A stretch of 64,000 nucleotides of DNA from Polyangium sp. 15x6. Its GTDB lineage: Bacteria; Myxococcota_A; Polyangia; Polyangiales; Polyangiaceae. The notes under the pieces were generated by a model that saw only the letters and a program-made list of their open reading frames with translations, ran no database searches and had not been told where the DNA came from. Both the position numbers and the translations under genes were made by a program. Every line of letters starts with the position of its first letter. The stretch's first letter is position 1. Positions 38,079 through 47,387 of this stretch are shown one piece after another. The stretch is taken from the NCBI RefSeq assembly GCF_029960785.1, contig NZ_JASBQE010000032.1:1-64000 (forward strand). Reading direction: 5' to 3'.

Positions 38079-40427
38079 TCAGTGAAAGATGGAGGCGAGG
38101 AGCCCGAGCGCCGCCTTCTTCCGGATCCCGTCTCCGCTCGTCGCGCCCACGCACATCGGGCACCCGGCCTGACACGTGCAGCGTGAGACGAGCTGCCGCG
38201 TACGCGCCACGAGCTCGTGCGCCGACTCGTAGATCCGCTCGGCCAAACCCACGCCGCCGGGCACGTTGTCGAAGAGGAAGATCGTCGGATCGAACCCGGC
38301 GTGCGGACCGCCCGACGCCTGCGGCGGCTGGTTCTCGTCGTCGCCGCCGTCGCCGAGCGTCTGCCCGATGTCCCGCGGATCGCACATCAGCGCGAGCGTC
38401 GAGACCGTCTCCAGCGCGACCGCGATCCCGCGCATCCCCTCGATCGCCGCGGCGCGGCCGAGCCCGAGCTCCATGCACACCTCCTCCGGCACCGTCAGCC
38501 AGAAGCTCGTCGTGTGCATCTGCATGTCGGGCAGCCGCACGTCGCCGTAGCCCGTGTTCTCGTGCGTGTGGAACTTGATCTTCTTGTACCCGACGATCTT
38601 CTCCACGACGCTCACCTCGCCCCAGCCCGACATGGCCCGGCCGAGCGGCGCGCGCGCGCTCTCCTCGATGACAGCGACCTTGCGCTTCGTCATCGCCGTC
38701 GTGAAGTAGTCCGGCTCGACCTTCGTGACGAACGCCTTGTGGTTCTCGTAGTCGAGTTTCTCCACCTGGTACTGCTCGCCGTCGTGCTGGTAGATGGCCT
38801 GCTCGTGCAGCATCGTGTGCGTCGAGCGGAAGTCGAGCTCGGCGAGGACCTTGCCCTGGGCCCGATCGATGATGACGAAGTTGTCCCAGCCCACGGTCCG
38901 TAGGCTCACGTGGTTCGCCGGGTACGCGTCCGTCGACCAGTGGAACCGATCCTCGGACTCGTGCACCACGCCGTGCCCGGCGAGGAAACGCAGCGCCGCC
39001 TCCGTGTTCTCGGGATCCATGCCGCGGTAGTCCTCGCCGCGCAAAAACGGCATCTCGAACGCCGCGCACTTGAGGTGCTGGATCAGGATCTCGGTGTTCT
39101 CCGGATCGATCCGCGCCTGCTCGATCTCGCCGCGCAGGAGGTACTCGGGGTTCGTCGCGAGGTACTGATCGAGCGCCGTCGAGTTCGCGACCATGACCGC
39201 GATGCTCGTGCCGCCGCGCCTTCCCGCGCGCCCGAAGCGCTGCCACGTCGCCGCGATGCTGCCCGGGTAACCCGCGCAGACGACCGCGTCGAGCTCGCCG
39301 ATGTCGATTCCGAGCTCGAGCGCGTTCGTGGCCACGACGCAAAGAATCTCTCCCTCGCGTAGCCCGTGCTCCACGCGCCGCCGCGTCTCCGGCAGATACC
39401 CGCCGCGGTACGCCATGATCGCGTCGGGCCCGACCTCGTCGCCCACGCGATCACGCAGGTACTTCAGCATGATCTCCACCGAGTTGCGCGACTGCCCGAA
39501 CACGATCGTCGGCACGCGCGCCCGGATGAGATCCACCGCGAGGTGCACCGACGCCTTGAGCGTGCTCGCGCGCACGCCGAGCTCGGCGTTCACGACGGGC
39601 GGGTTGTAGACGAAGAGCCGACGCGACCCGCGCGGCGCGCCCGACTCGCCGAGCACGCGGATCCGATCCTCCGGCACGCCGAGCAGCCGCGACGCGTGCT
39701 CGCCCGGGTTCCCGATCGTCGCCGTCGCGCACAGGAAGATCGGATCCGACCCGTGGAACTGCGCCACGCGCCGCACCCGCGCGAGCACGTGCGCCACGTG
39801 CGAGCCGAAGACGCCGCGGTACGTGTGCAGCTCGTCGAGCACCACGTACTTGAGCCGCTGGAACGTGCGCGCCCAGTGCGCGTGATGCGGCAGGATCCCC
39901 GCGTGCAGCATGTCGGGGTTCGTCATGACGATCGGGCTCCGCTCGCGGGCCGCGCGCCGCGCGTCGCCCGGCGTGTCCCCGTCGTAGACGATGGCCGGGA
40001 TCGCGAGCCCCGCGTCGCGGATGAGCTTCTGCACCCCGGCCTCCTGGTCCCGGGAGAGCGCCTTCGTTGGATAGAGGTAGATCGCGCTCGCGTCGGGATC
40101 GGCCATGAGCGACGAGAGCACGGGCAGGTGGAAGCACATGCTCTTGCCGCTCGCCGTCGGCGTCGCGACGACCACGTGCCTGCGTTCCTTCGCGGCCGCG
40201 AGCGCCTCGGCCTGGTGCGCGTAGAGCCGCGTGATCCCGCGTGACGCGAGCGCGCGGCGCAGCGCGTCGGGCAGATCGGCGGGGATGTCGCGGTAGTCCC
40301 CCTCGGATGCGGGCAGGGCCCGATCGGCGGTGAGGCAAGGGCGCACGTACCCGGAGGCGAGCCAGCCTTCGATCACGGCATCGACGCCCACGGGCTGCTT
40401 CCACGGCGGCAGCGGCATGGCGCGCAT
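38079..40427 (-). CDS. DEAH-type DNA helicase of the MrfA/DUF1998 family
   Basis: This 782-residue SF2 helicase has Walker A in ATPTASGKSM (about 89), the DEAH-like motif DELHTYRG (about 197), SATATIGNP, and helicase motifs V-VI in VATNALELGIDIGELD and QRFGRAGRRG. The C-terminal DUF1998 region carries four cysteines (CTCQAGCPMC), the arrangement of MrfA, a helicase for mitomycin-type adduct repair. A role in repair of bulky DNA damage is inferred from this family. The start is ATG 40427 or ATG 40418. It is divergent from the lspA gene. Confidence 0.88.
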   Translation of the reverse strand: MRAMPLPPWKQPVGVDAVIEGWLASGYVRPCLTADRALPASEGDYRDIPADLPDALRRALASRGITRLYAHQAEALAAAKERRHVVVATPTASGKSMCFHLPVLSSLMADPDASAIYLYPTKALSRDQEAGVQKLIRDAGLAIPAIVYDGDTPGDARRAARERSPIVMTNPDMLHAGILPHHAHWARTFQRLKYVVLDELHTYRGVFGSHVAHVLARVRRVAQFHGSDPIFLCATATIGNPGEHASRLLGVPEDRIRVLGESGAPRGSRRLFVYNPPVVNAELGVRASTLKASVHLAVDLIRARVPTIVFGQSRNSVEIMLKYLRDRVGDEVGPDAIMAYRGGYLPETRRRVEHGLREGEILCVVATNALELGIDIGELDAVVCAGYPGSIAATWQRFGRAGRRGGTSIAVMVANSTALDQYLATNPEYLLRGEIEQARIDPENTEILIQHLKCAAFEMPFLRGEDYRGMDPENTEAALRFLAGHGVVHESEDRFHWSTDAYPANHVSLRTVGWDNFVIIDRAQGKVLAELDFRSTHTMLHEQAIYQHDGEQYQVEKLDYENHKAFVTKVEPDYFTTAMTKRKVAVIEESARAPLGRAMSGWGEVSVVEKIVGYKKIKFHTHENTGYGDVRLPDMQMHTTSFWLTVPEEVCMELGLGRAAAIEGMRGIAVALETVSTLALMCDPRDIGQTLGDGGDDENQPPQASGGPHAGFDPTIFLFDNVPGGVGLAERIYESAHELVARTRQLVSRCTCQAGCPMCVGATSGDGIRKKAALGLLASIFH

Positions 40428-40529
40428 ACTAAACGGATGTACCGCGGTGCGCCACCATGCCCCGGGGAACAAGGAGGCCTCTGGGCCGCTTTGCAGGTCC
40501 ATGGCCCATCGCGTACACATGGTCGACCC

Positions 40530-41180
40530 ATGACCGGACAAGACGCCGAGGAAACGCGCGCGGAGGCGCCCCCGAACGACGCCTACCGCCCGTCCCTGCT
40601 CTTCCTCGCCGTGGTCACGGTCGTGTCCGCCGCGGCCGATCTCGCCTCGAAGGGCTGGGCGAAGGCCGCGTTGTCCGGGGCAGACAAGGGCCGCGCGAAG
40701 AGCATCGAGGTGATCAAGGATCACTTCGACTTCATCTACACGCTGAACCCGGGCGGGGCCTGGAGCTTCCTCCGGAGCTTGCCCGAGAACCTCCGGCGCC
40801 CGTTTTTCCTCTTCGTCTCCTCGGCCGCCATCGTCTTCATCGTCTCGGTCTACCGCCGCATCCACCGCGATCAGTGGGCCATGCGCTGGGGCCTGCCCCT
40901 CGCGCTCGGCGGCGCGGTCGGCAACCTCGTCGACCGCATCCGTTACGGCTCGGTCATCGACTTCATCGACTTCTACGTCGTCCGGAACGGCCGCGAGATC
41001 CACTGGCCCACGTTCAACGTCGCCGACATCGCCATCGTCGCCGGCGTCCTGCTGATGGCCCTCGACACGTTCCTGTCCCGCAAGACGCGCGGCGGCTCGG
41101 GCGAGCCCGCGGCGCCGCCTGCCGAGCCCTTGACCGCGAGCCCCGCGCCGCCTTCGCCTCTGCCTCCGGGAGAGGCGTGA
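40530..41180 (+). CDS. lspA: Lipoprotein signal peptidase (first copy)
   Basis: This 216-residue inner-membrane aspartic peptidase cleaves the signal peptide of prolipoproteins after lipidation. It has the conserved NPGGAWSFL, GNLVDRIRYGSVIDF and FNVADIAI, with the two catalytic Asp residues in NLVDR and NVADI. It is longer than a typical LspA because of a hydrophilic N-terminus (about 18 residues) and a Pro/Ala-rich C-terminal tail. A second lspA and lgt follow on the same strand. Confidence 0.93.
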   Translation: MTGQDAEETRAEAPPNDAYRPSLLFLAVVTVVSAAADLASKGWAKAALSGADKGRAKSIEVIKDHFDFIYTLNPGGAWSFLRSLPENLRRPFFLFVSSAAIVFIVSVYRRIHRDQWAMRWGLPLALGGAVGNLVDRIRYGSVIDFIDFYVVRNGREIHWPTFNVADIAIVAGVLLMALDTFLSRKTRGGSGEPAAPPAEPLTASPAPPSPLPPGEA

Positions 41181-41277
41181 GGCAATTCGACACTGGACAG
41201 CCGACACGCCTCGGGGTACCGCCGAACACGCTACGGAAAGATTTGGCGCGCCCGCCGGGCGCACCATCGCGAAGATC

Positions 41278-41967
41278 ATGACGGAAGAGAAATCCGAGGA
41301 GCAAGAGGCCGCCGGCGCAGCGGGCGAGGGGTCGAACGAGCCGAGCGCGGAGGCCCCCGAGGCCGGGGCGAGCGAGGCCGCGAAGGCCGCGCCGCCGTAC
41401 CGCGCCTCGTACGTCTTCCTCGCCGTGGTCGCGATCATCACGCTGGCGCTCGATCTCGGCAGCAAGTGGTGGGCGGTCCAGAACCTCGACAAGCCGTTCG
41501 CCCGCGTCGACCTGATCAAGGGCTACCTCTCGCTCGCGCTCGCGCACAACCGCGGCGGCGCCTGGGGCCTGCTCCAGAACGAGAGTGAGAACGTGCGCCG
41601 GCCGTTCTTCGTGCTCGTGTCGATCGTGGCGATCGCCTTCATCGTCTCGCTCTACCGCAAGCTCGCCCCGAACCAGACGGCGCTCCGGTGGGGCCTGCCG
41701 CTCGTGCTCGGCGGCGCGCTCGGCAACCTCGTCGATCGCATCCGCTACGGGCACGTGATCGACTTCATCGACATGTACATCGGCAACGGCACCGGCCTCG
41801 ACAAGCTCGTCGAGAAGATCTCGGGCCCGATGCGCGAGTACCACTGGCCGACCTACAACATCGCCGACATCGCGATCGTGGCCGGCGTGATCCTGATGGG
41901 CGTCGACATGTTCACGTCGCGCAAGAAGAGCGCGCCGCCGAAGAAGGCCGAAGAAGCCTCTTCCTGA
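41278..41967 (+). CDS. lspA: Lipoprotein signal peptidase (second, divergent copy)
   Basis: This 229-residue paralogue has the same catalytic motifs (NRGGAWGLL, GNLVDRIRYGHVIDF, YNIADIAI). It differs by a long acidic N-terminal extension (about 38 residues) and a 20-residue insertion before the second Asp motif (GNGTGLDKLVEKISGPMREYH). Both active-site Asp residues remain, so it should be active. The copies are clearly diverged in sequence, so this is an old duplication. lgt starts 8 bases downstream. Confidence 0.93.
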   Translation: MTEEKSEEQEAAGAAGEGSNEPSAEAPEAGASEAAKAAPPYRASYVFLAVVAIITLALDLGSKWWAVQNLDKPFARVDLIKGYLSLALAHNRGGAWGLLQNESENVRRPFFVLVSIVAIAFIVSLYRKLAPNQTALRWGLPLVLGGALGNLVDRIRYGHVIDFIDMYIGNGTGLDKLVEKISGPMREYHWPTYNIADIAIVAGVILMGVDMFTSRKKSAPPKKAEEASS

Positions 41968-41974
41968 AGGAGCC

Positions 41975-43003
41975 ATGCGACCCGAGCTCTTCCGCGTCTT
42001 CTACCTCGACATCGGGTTCCCGGCCTATTTCGGGCTGCTCCTCACGGGCTTCCTGTTCGCCACGGCGCTCGGATCCATGTGGGCGCGGCGAATCGGGCAG
42101 GACCCCGATGTCATCGTCGATCTCGGGCTCGCGTGTCTGCTCATGGGCGTCGTCGGCGGGCGCCTGCTCCACGTCGTCGCGGACGGCTACTTCTGGGACT
42201 ACGTGAACCTCTGCATCGACCCCACGAAGGTCGACTGGCCCTACAACGAGGCCCAGTGCGGGCAGCTCGTCCCGCGCGGCTCGGGGTTCAACCTCTTCGG
42301 CTGGTACCCGTTCGGCCAGGAAGAACGGGTCGCGCGCGGCGTCTGGGACGCGGCGCGCGGGGTCTGCCATCCGCCGGCGCAGGATTGCTTCGCGTGGGCG
42401 AAGTTCTGGCAGGGCGGGCTCGCGTATTACGGCGGGTTCATCGGCTCGTCACTGATGGCGGTCTACCTGCTCAGGCGTGATCGGTTTCCCTTCTGGAAAG
42501 CGGCGGACATGGCCGGTTTCGCCGTGCCGCTCGGGCTCGGGTTCGGGCGCATGGGGTGCCTGCTCGCGGGTTGCTGCTTCGGCGTGCGCACGGACGGGCC
42601 GCTTGGGCTCGCGTTCCCCGCGAACAGCCCCGCGAGCGAGGCGCAGTGGAAGCTCCACGAGCTGCCCGGCATGAACCACGTCTCGCACCCCGTGCACCCC
42701 ACGCAGATCTACGAGTCGGCCGTCTCGTTCGCGATCGCGGCCTTCTGCCTGCTCTACGTGCACGGCAGGAAGCGCTACGACGGCCAGGTCTTCGTCGCCT
42801 TCCTCGCGCTCTACGCCATCGGCCGTTTCCTGCTCGAGTTCCTCCGCGCCGACGATCGTGGTGGCCTCCTCGGCCTCTCCACCTCCCAGCTCATCGGCCT
42901 CGCGATCTGCGGCCTCGCCTTCGCCCTCCACAAGCTCCGCACCCGCAGCTCCTCGGCCACGCCCCCGGCATCCCCGAGCGCAAAAACCGCAACGGCAAGC
43001 TGA
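41975..43003 (+). CDS. lgt: Prolipoprotein diacylglyceryl transferase
   Basis: This 342-residue multi-pass inner-membrane enzyme attaches diacylglycerol to the lipobox Cys, the step before LspA. It shows GGLAYYGGFIG, the signature GRMGCLLAGCCFG, HPTQIYES and RADDRGG. A periplasmic-side insertion of about 60 residues with four cysteines (LCIDPTK, AQCGQL, GVCHPPAQDCF) precedes the signature; it is unusual for the family. It is in one operon with the two lspA genes. Confidence 0.92.
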   Translation: MRPELFRVFYLDIGFPAYFGLLLTGFLFATALGSMWARRIGQDPDVIVDLGLACLLMGVVGGRLLHVVADGYFWDYVNLCIDPTKVDWPYNEAQCGQLVPRGSGFNLFGWYPFGQEERVARGVWDAARGVCHPPAQDCFAWAKFWQGGLAYYGGFIGSSLMAVYLLRRDRFPFWKAADMAGFAVPLGLGFGRMGCLLAGCCFGVRTDGPLGLAFPANSPASEAQWKLHELPGMNHVSHPVHPTQIYESAVSFAIAAFCLLYVHGRKRYDGQVFVAFLALYAIGRFLLEFLRADDRGGLLGLSTSQLIGLAICGLAFALHKLRTRSSSATPPASPSAKTATAS

Positions 43004-43076
43004 CCGTCCGCGCAGGATCGATGCGCGTCCCCCGCGAGGCATTTTGCCGCACGCGGGAAGCGCTTATCCTTGCGGC

Positions 43077-43907
43077 ATGACGATGTCCTCTTCGCTTTCG
43101 CCTCTCCTTCGTGCCTTCGTGTTCGGGAGCCTCGTGTTCGTCGCGGCGGCGTGTGGGTCCGCGGAGACCGATCTCGACCCGCGGCCTCCGTGCACCGGTC
43201 CGGGCTGTGTGAACCCGAGCGGCGGTTCCACCGCGAGCGGCGGCGGAGGCGGGCAGGGAGGCGAGGGCGGGGCGCTCTCGAGCGACGTGACCGGCAACGT
43301 GGGCGTGCTGAACGAGCCGAGCTTCGCGCAGATCGGCCCCTACGCCGGCGCCGCGACGATCTTCGCCACGTCGAGCACGGGCATGCCGCTCGAAGCGCCC
43401 TACGGCGACATGGTCACGAGCTTCAGCTTGCCCTCCGTGATCAGCGGGACGCCCTGGATCTTCGTGCGCGATGAGACCATCGGGGCCACGGGCATCCTGT
43501 CCACGCACTCGGCCGTGCGCGTGCCCTCCTCGGGCCCCGTGACCTTGCCCGTCGTCGATCGGAACGTGCTTTCGTCGATCGCCTCGACCTTGCCCGCGCC
43601 GCTCGTCATCGACACGACGCGCGCGCACCTCATCATCAAGGTCTCACGCAACGGTCAACCGCTCTCCGGAGTGACGCTCACGACGCCGCTGCCGGGCGCA
43701 GAAATCGCCTACGACACGGGTGTCGGGCTCTACTCGAACCAGACGAACCTCACAGGCACGGCAGGCGTGATCCTCGCCTTCGACGTCGATGCGCCCCAGA
43801 CAGCCGAGCAACGCACGTTCACGCTGACGGACGCAGCCCAGCAGGGCTTCATGATCCAGCTGCCGATCCAGGCGGGCGCAGCGACGGTCGCGGCGTTCAC
43901 GTTGTAG
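43077..43907 (+). CDS. Gly-rich-linker lipoprotein of unknown function
   Basis: This 276-residue protein has a lipoprotein signal (LVFVAAACGS), a Gly/Ser linker (GGSTASGGGGGQGGEGG) and a beta-rich mature domain. That domain includes a segment (ISRNG-like VSRNGQPLSGVTLTTP) resembling carboxypeptidase-regulatory-like folds. Such surface lipoproteins are abundant in myxobacteria. It starts at ATG 43077, downstream of lgt, and precedes the XRE-cupin regulator. Its function is unknown. Confidence 0.6.
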   Translation: MTMSSSLSPLLRAFVFGSLVFVAAACGSAETDLDPRPPCTGPGCVNPSGGSTASGGGGGQGGEGGALSSDVTGNVGVLNEPSFAQIGPYAGAATIFATSSTGMPLEAPYGDMVTSFSLPSVISGTPWIFVRDETIGATGILSTHSAVRVPSSGPVTLPVVDRNVLSSIASTLPAPLVIDTTRAHLIIKVSRNGQPLSGVTLTTPLPGAEIAYDTGVGLYSNQTNLTGTAGVILAFDVDAPQTAEQRTFTLTDAAQQGFMIQLPIQAGAATVAAFTL

Positions 43908-43955
43908 ACCTGTCCTTGACGGGATCAGGGCCATCCTCGAAAGTACGCGCCCCAG

Positions 43956-44636
43956 ATGAAAGCGACGAAGGGCAAGGCGCGGCCAGCGGAAGACGTCATC
44001 CCCGACGAGGCGCCCGCAAGGCCGGCCGAGGAGGCGCCCGAAGAGGGCGCAGCCCCGCCGCCAGGCGAGACCGCAGCCGACATCGCGCCCGTGGTCAGCG
44101 GCAATCTCAAGCGTCTGCGCACGGAGCGCGGGCTCTCCCTGGAGAAGCTCGCCCGCGCCTCGGGCGTGAGCCGCGCCATGCTCGGGCAAATCGAGCTCGG
44201 TCAGAGCACGCCGACGATCAGCGTGCTCTGGAAGATCGCGCGCGCCCTCGACGTGCCGTTCTCCGCGCTCATCAACCCCGAATCCGGCCCCGGCGCGATG
44301 GTCCTGCCCGCCGCACGCGCCCGCGTGCTGCGCAGCATCGACGGCACGTTCCAGTCGCGCGCGCTCTTCCCGATGGACCGGCCACGCAGCGTGGAGTTCT
44401 ACGAGCTACGCCTCGCCCCCCACGCCGAAGAACGCGCAGATCCGCACCCGCCCGGGACGGTCGAGAACCTCGTGGTCAACGCAGGCCGCTGCGAGATGAC
44501 GATCGGCGCAGAAAAACGAATGCTCGGGACAGGCGACGCCATCGTCTTCGAAGCCGACGTGCCGCACGTGTACCGAAACCCAGACGCGGTCGAGACGATC
44601 ATGTACCTCGTCATGACCTACGCGCAGCGGCTCTAG
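43956..44636 (+). CDS. XRE-family regulator with cupin domain
   Basis: This 226-residue transcription factor has an N-terminal Pro/Ala/Glu-rich extension (about 45 residues), an XRE helix-turn-helix (NLKRLRTERGLSLEKLARASGVSRAML, then IELGQSTPTISVLWKIARAL), and a C-terminal cupin barrel (HPPGTVENLVV, GDAIVFEADVPHVYRN). Regulators of this HipB/PuuR-like type sense small molecules through the cupin. The target is unknown; the neighbouring lipoprotein gene is a candidate. Element D follows the stop. Confidence 0.88.
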   Translation: MKATKGKARPAEDVIPDEAPARPAEEAPEEGAAPPPGETAADIAPVVSGNLKRLRTERGLSLEKLARASGVSRAMLGQIELGQSTPTISVLWKIARALDVPFSALINPESGPGAMVLPAARARVLRSIDGTFQSRALFPMDRPRSVEFYELRLAPHAEERADPHPPGTVENLVVNAGRCEMTIGAEKRMLGTGDAIVFEADVPHVYRNPDAVETIMYLVMTYAQRL

Positions 44637-44644
44637 CTGGCAGG

Positions 44645-45000
44645 CTGATCGCCGGGGTTTCACCCCGGACCCGACCAGGGGTTGTCCACCCCTGGACCCG
44701 GACCAGCGCAAGCGCTGGACCCGGGGTCGATGAACTGCGCTTCGCGCAGTTCATCGAACAGGCCGTGGCAAGACCGGCGACGATGTTGCCAGCCAAAACC
44801 GCAGCGTTGACGTGTCCGCTCGACGAGGGGGCAACGCTGCTGTCTCAGCAGGCAACGCCGCTCGTGGTCTTGCCCCGGGCCCGTCCGAGAAACCGCGCAT
44901 CGCGCGGTTTCTCGGCCTTCGGTCCAGGCCGTGCCTGGTCCGGGGTGCAGGGGGCGGACAGCCCCCTGCTCGGGGTCCGGGGTGAAACCCCGGCGGCCAT
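44645..45000. repeat. Paired four-hairpin element, copy D (tail-to-tail)
   Basis: Left array (plus): H1 44652-44668, H2 44675-44695, H3 44703-44718, H4 44729-44755 (loop TTC instead of GAT). Right array (minus): H4 44885-44915, H3 44924-44938, H2 44947-44969, H1 44977-44993. The inner repeat is GGCAAGACC at 44767-44775 with GGTCTTGCC at 44866-44874. Compared with copy C the right H4 has a compensatory A-T to G-C change, and the right H1 has CCGGGGT/ACCCCGG instead of GCGGGGC/GCCCCGC. It lies between the convergent XRE-cupin and folD genes. Confidence 0.9.
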
Positions 45001-45004
45001 GCCC

Positions 45005-45871
45005 TCAGCCTGCTGCTGCCGCCTTCCGCGCCCATGCTGCGCGCGCCGTGTTCTGCAACAGACACGCGATGGTCATCGGCCCGACGCCGCCTGGCACGGG
45101 TGTGATGAACGAGGCGCGTTCTCGGGCGCCGTCCGTGTCCACGTCGCCGCAGAGCTTGCCGGCTTCGTCGCGGTTCATGCCCACGTCGATCACGACGGCG
45201 CCTTCCTTGATCCAGTCGCGTTTTACCATCCGCGCGCGCCCCACGGCGACGACCAGCACGTCGGCCTCGCGGCATACGGCGGGCAGATCCTTCGTGCGTG
45301 AGTGCGCCATCGTCACCGTTGCGTTTGCCCCGAGCAGCAGCATCGCCATCGGTTTGCCCACGATGTTGCTCCGCCCCACGACCACGGCGCGTGCTCCTTC
45401 GAGCGAACGACCCGACTCCGCGATCAGCCTCATGCAGCCTGTCGGCGTGCATGGCACCAGCGCGGCCTTGCCCGTGGCCAGGTGCCCTGCGTTGATCGGG
45501 TGGAAGCCGTCCACGTCCTTGGCTGGCGACACGGCGTCGATCACGCGATCCTCGCGGATGTGCTTCGGCAGCGGGAGCTGCACGAGGATGCCGTCGACGG
45601 ACTCGTCTGCGTTCAGCGCTGCGATTCGATCGAGCAGCTCGGCCTCGCTCGTCTCGGCGGGCAGCCGATGCAGCCTTCCGCGCATCCCCACCTCGTTCGA
45701 GGCTTTTTCCTTGTTGCGCGTGTAGACCACGCTTGCCGGGTCTTCACCCACGAGGATCACGTCGAGGCCGGGCGGACGACCGTGCTTTTCGACGAAGCGC
45801 GCGACGTCTGCGCGCACCTCGTCACGCACCTTTTGCGCCAGGGCTTTCCCGTCGAGGAGGGCTCCACTCAT
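45005..45871 (-). CDS. folD: Bifunctional methylenetetrahydrofolate dehydrogenase/cyclohydrolase
   Basis: This 288-residue cytoplasmic enzyme of one-carbon metabolism oxidises 5,10-methylene-THF and hydrolyses the methenyl form. It has the catalytic Tyr/Lys segment [11 protein letters not shown] (Tyr 50, Lys 54), [20 protein letters not shown], the dinucleotide-binding GRSNIVGKP, and [11 protein letters not shown] near the end. Length and motifs are standard. It starts at ATG 45871, followed on the same strand by element D. Confidence 0.95.
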   Translation of the reverse strand: MSGALLDGKALAQKVRDEVRADVARFVEKHGRPPGLDVILVGEDPASVVYTRNKEKASNEVGMRGRLHRLPAETSEAELLDRIAALNADESVDGILVQLPLPKHIREDRVIDAVSPAKDVDGFHPINAGHLATGKAALVPCTPTGCMRLIAESGRSLEGARAVVVGRSNIVGKPMAMLLLGANATVTMAHSRTKDLPAVCREADVLVVAVGRARMVKRDWIKEGAVVIDVGMNRDEAGKLCGDVDTDGARERASFITPVPGGVGPMTIACLLQNTARAAWARKAAAAG

Positions 45872-45898
45872 GCGGCGGAGTCTAGGCAGAAATCTGGG

Positions 45899-46354
45899 CT
45901 AGGCCACGTGCGCGCGCCGGGGATGGGTCCCGGCTGCGCGGTCGATCCAGTCGATGAGCTGCGCGGCCCGGACGAGCCCGGCTTGCGACACGACCGGCTC
46001 GCCGCCGCGCAGCACCACGAAATGCGGGATGCCACGGACACCGTAGCGACTGGCGAGCTCAGGATGCTCGTCCGTGTTCACCTTCAGCACGATCGCCTTG
46101 CCGGCTCGGTGGGCGGCGGCGCGGGCGACCTCGGGGGTCGCCATCCGGCAGGGACCGCACCAGGGGGCCCAGAAATCCACGAGGACGGGCACCTTCGCGG
46201 TGCGGACGATGTCCCCGAACTCCCGGGCATCGACCTCCAGGGCCTCGGCGAGCGGCGGGAGAGGGGATTTGCAGGCGCCGCAGCGACCGGTGTCGCTCAG
46301 ACGCTCCGGGGGGATTCGATTCTTCGTCTGGCAAGACGGACAAGTGCGGATCAC
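45899..46354 (-). CDS. trxC: Zinc-ribbon thioredoxin (thioredoxin 2 type)
   Basis: This 151-residue cytoplasmic disulfide reductase has an N-terminal zinc ribbon (CPSC at 5-8, CGAC at 25-28) and a thioredoxin domain with the active site WCGPC (Cys 66 and 69) and cis-Pro in GIPHFV. This is the TrxC architecture. It lies 27 bases upstream of folD on the same strand, so co-transcription is likely. Confidence 0.9.
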   Translation of the reverse strand: MIRTCPSCQTKNRIPPERLSDTGRCGACKSPLPPLAEALEVDAREFGDIVRTAKVPVLVDFWAPWCGPCRMATPEVARAAAHRAGKAIVLKVNTDEHPELASRYGVRGIPHFVVLRGGEPVVSQAGLVRAAQLIDWIDRAAGTHPRRAHVA

Positions 46355-46435
46355 GGGATACCTCGACGTCGAGCGGGCGGGCGCGCACCGACAACACGCT
46401 CGTTGCCCCGCGCCATGCGAAGGCCGTGCCGATGT

Positions 46436-47317
46436 CTAACAGTACTCCGCGATGATCTCCCAGCAGGCTTGGGCGAACTCTTGGTAGAGCGATCGATCGA
46501 GCTCGCGGAGCGGCTCGCTCATCACGCCGCGGTGCTCGGAGAACAGCGAGGTCAGCGCGCCCTCGATCTCGTTCGCCGTCTCGACCCACAAAAACTCCTC
46601 GATCGCGTTGCAAATCTGATCGCGGATCAGCGTGGGCACCTCGCGGAGCTGCACCTTGCCGTGGATGCGGCGCGCGACCATCGAGGCGATGCGCTCGGCG
46701 TGCTCGGGCCAGCCGCGGAGCGCCTTGTGGAACGTCGAGCCGACCAGGCGCAAACTTTGCTGCGCCAGGCGCCGCACGCGCGGCCTTTGCACCCGCTCCT
46801 CGTGCTCGGCGACCATCGACAGGTACTCGTCCGTCAGGAGCTTACGGAGGTCCTCGGAGAGCATGCTCTGCGACTCCTGCGTCAGCTTGAGCTCTGCGAT
46901 CTGCGCGAGGAACACGTCCCGGAGCACGCTGAGGCGCGAGATGAGCGTGCCTTCGGGTGTCGTGTCGAGGATCAGGGCGAGAGGATCGATGAGGTGCCGA
47001 CCGAACGTCGTGAGGACGTGATCGAGGATGCGCTTCTGGTGTTGCTCGCGAGCGAGGACGGAGAGAGCGCGCGCCAGGATCTGACGGTTCGGCGCATCCA
47101 CGAGTACGTCGCCGGCGGCGGAGCCGTAGTCGTACATGCGGAGCGACGTGAGCATCTCGCGGAAGGCTTCGAGGTTCTCGGCCGTCCCGCCCTCCTCGCC
47201 GTAGACGCGGATGACGAGGCCCGATCCGGCCTGGGCGAGGAACAAGCGCTGGATTTCCTGCTCGACGTCCTGCTCGCTGATCAGGCCCGAAGGCGGGGGC
47301 GTAGACGGCTCGGGCAT
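46436..47317 (-). CDS. Conserved helical protein of unknown function
   Basis: This 293-residue protein is not recognised. It starts at ATG 47317 preceded by GGAAAGGAA, a good ribosome binding site. The sequence is almost all helix without signal or membrane segment (VEQEIQRLFLAQAG, VLAREQHQKRILDHVL, RRIHGKVQLREV). It has a single Cys pair near the end (QACWEIIAEYC). It may form an operon with the 161-residue gene upstream. Confidence 0.55.
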   Translation of the reverse strand: MPEPSTPPPSGLISEQDVEQEIQRLFLAQAGSGLVIRVYGEEGGTAENLEAFREMLTSLRMYDYGSAAGDVLVDAPNRQILARALSVLAREQHQKRILDHVLTTFGRHLIDPLALILDTTPEGTLISRLSVLRDVFLAQIAELKLTQESQSMLSEDLRKLLTDEYLSMVAEHEERVQRPRVRRLAQQSLRLVGSTFHKALRGWPEHAERIASMVARRIHGKVQLREVPTLIRDQICNAIEEFLWVETANEIEGALTSLFSEHRGVMSEPLRELDRSLYQEFAQACWEIIAEYC

Positions 47318-47387
47318 GGGGTTCCTTTCCTTCACGAACGCTGAACCTGTGTAGCGCGGTCGGGCTCTTCCCGGAACGAAAAGTTCG

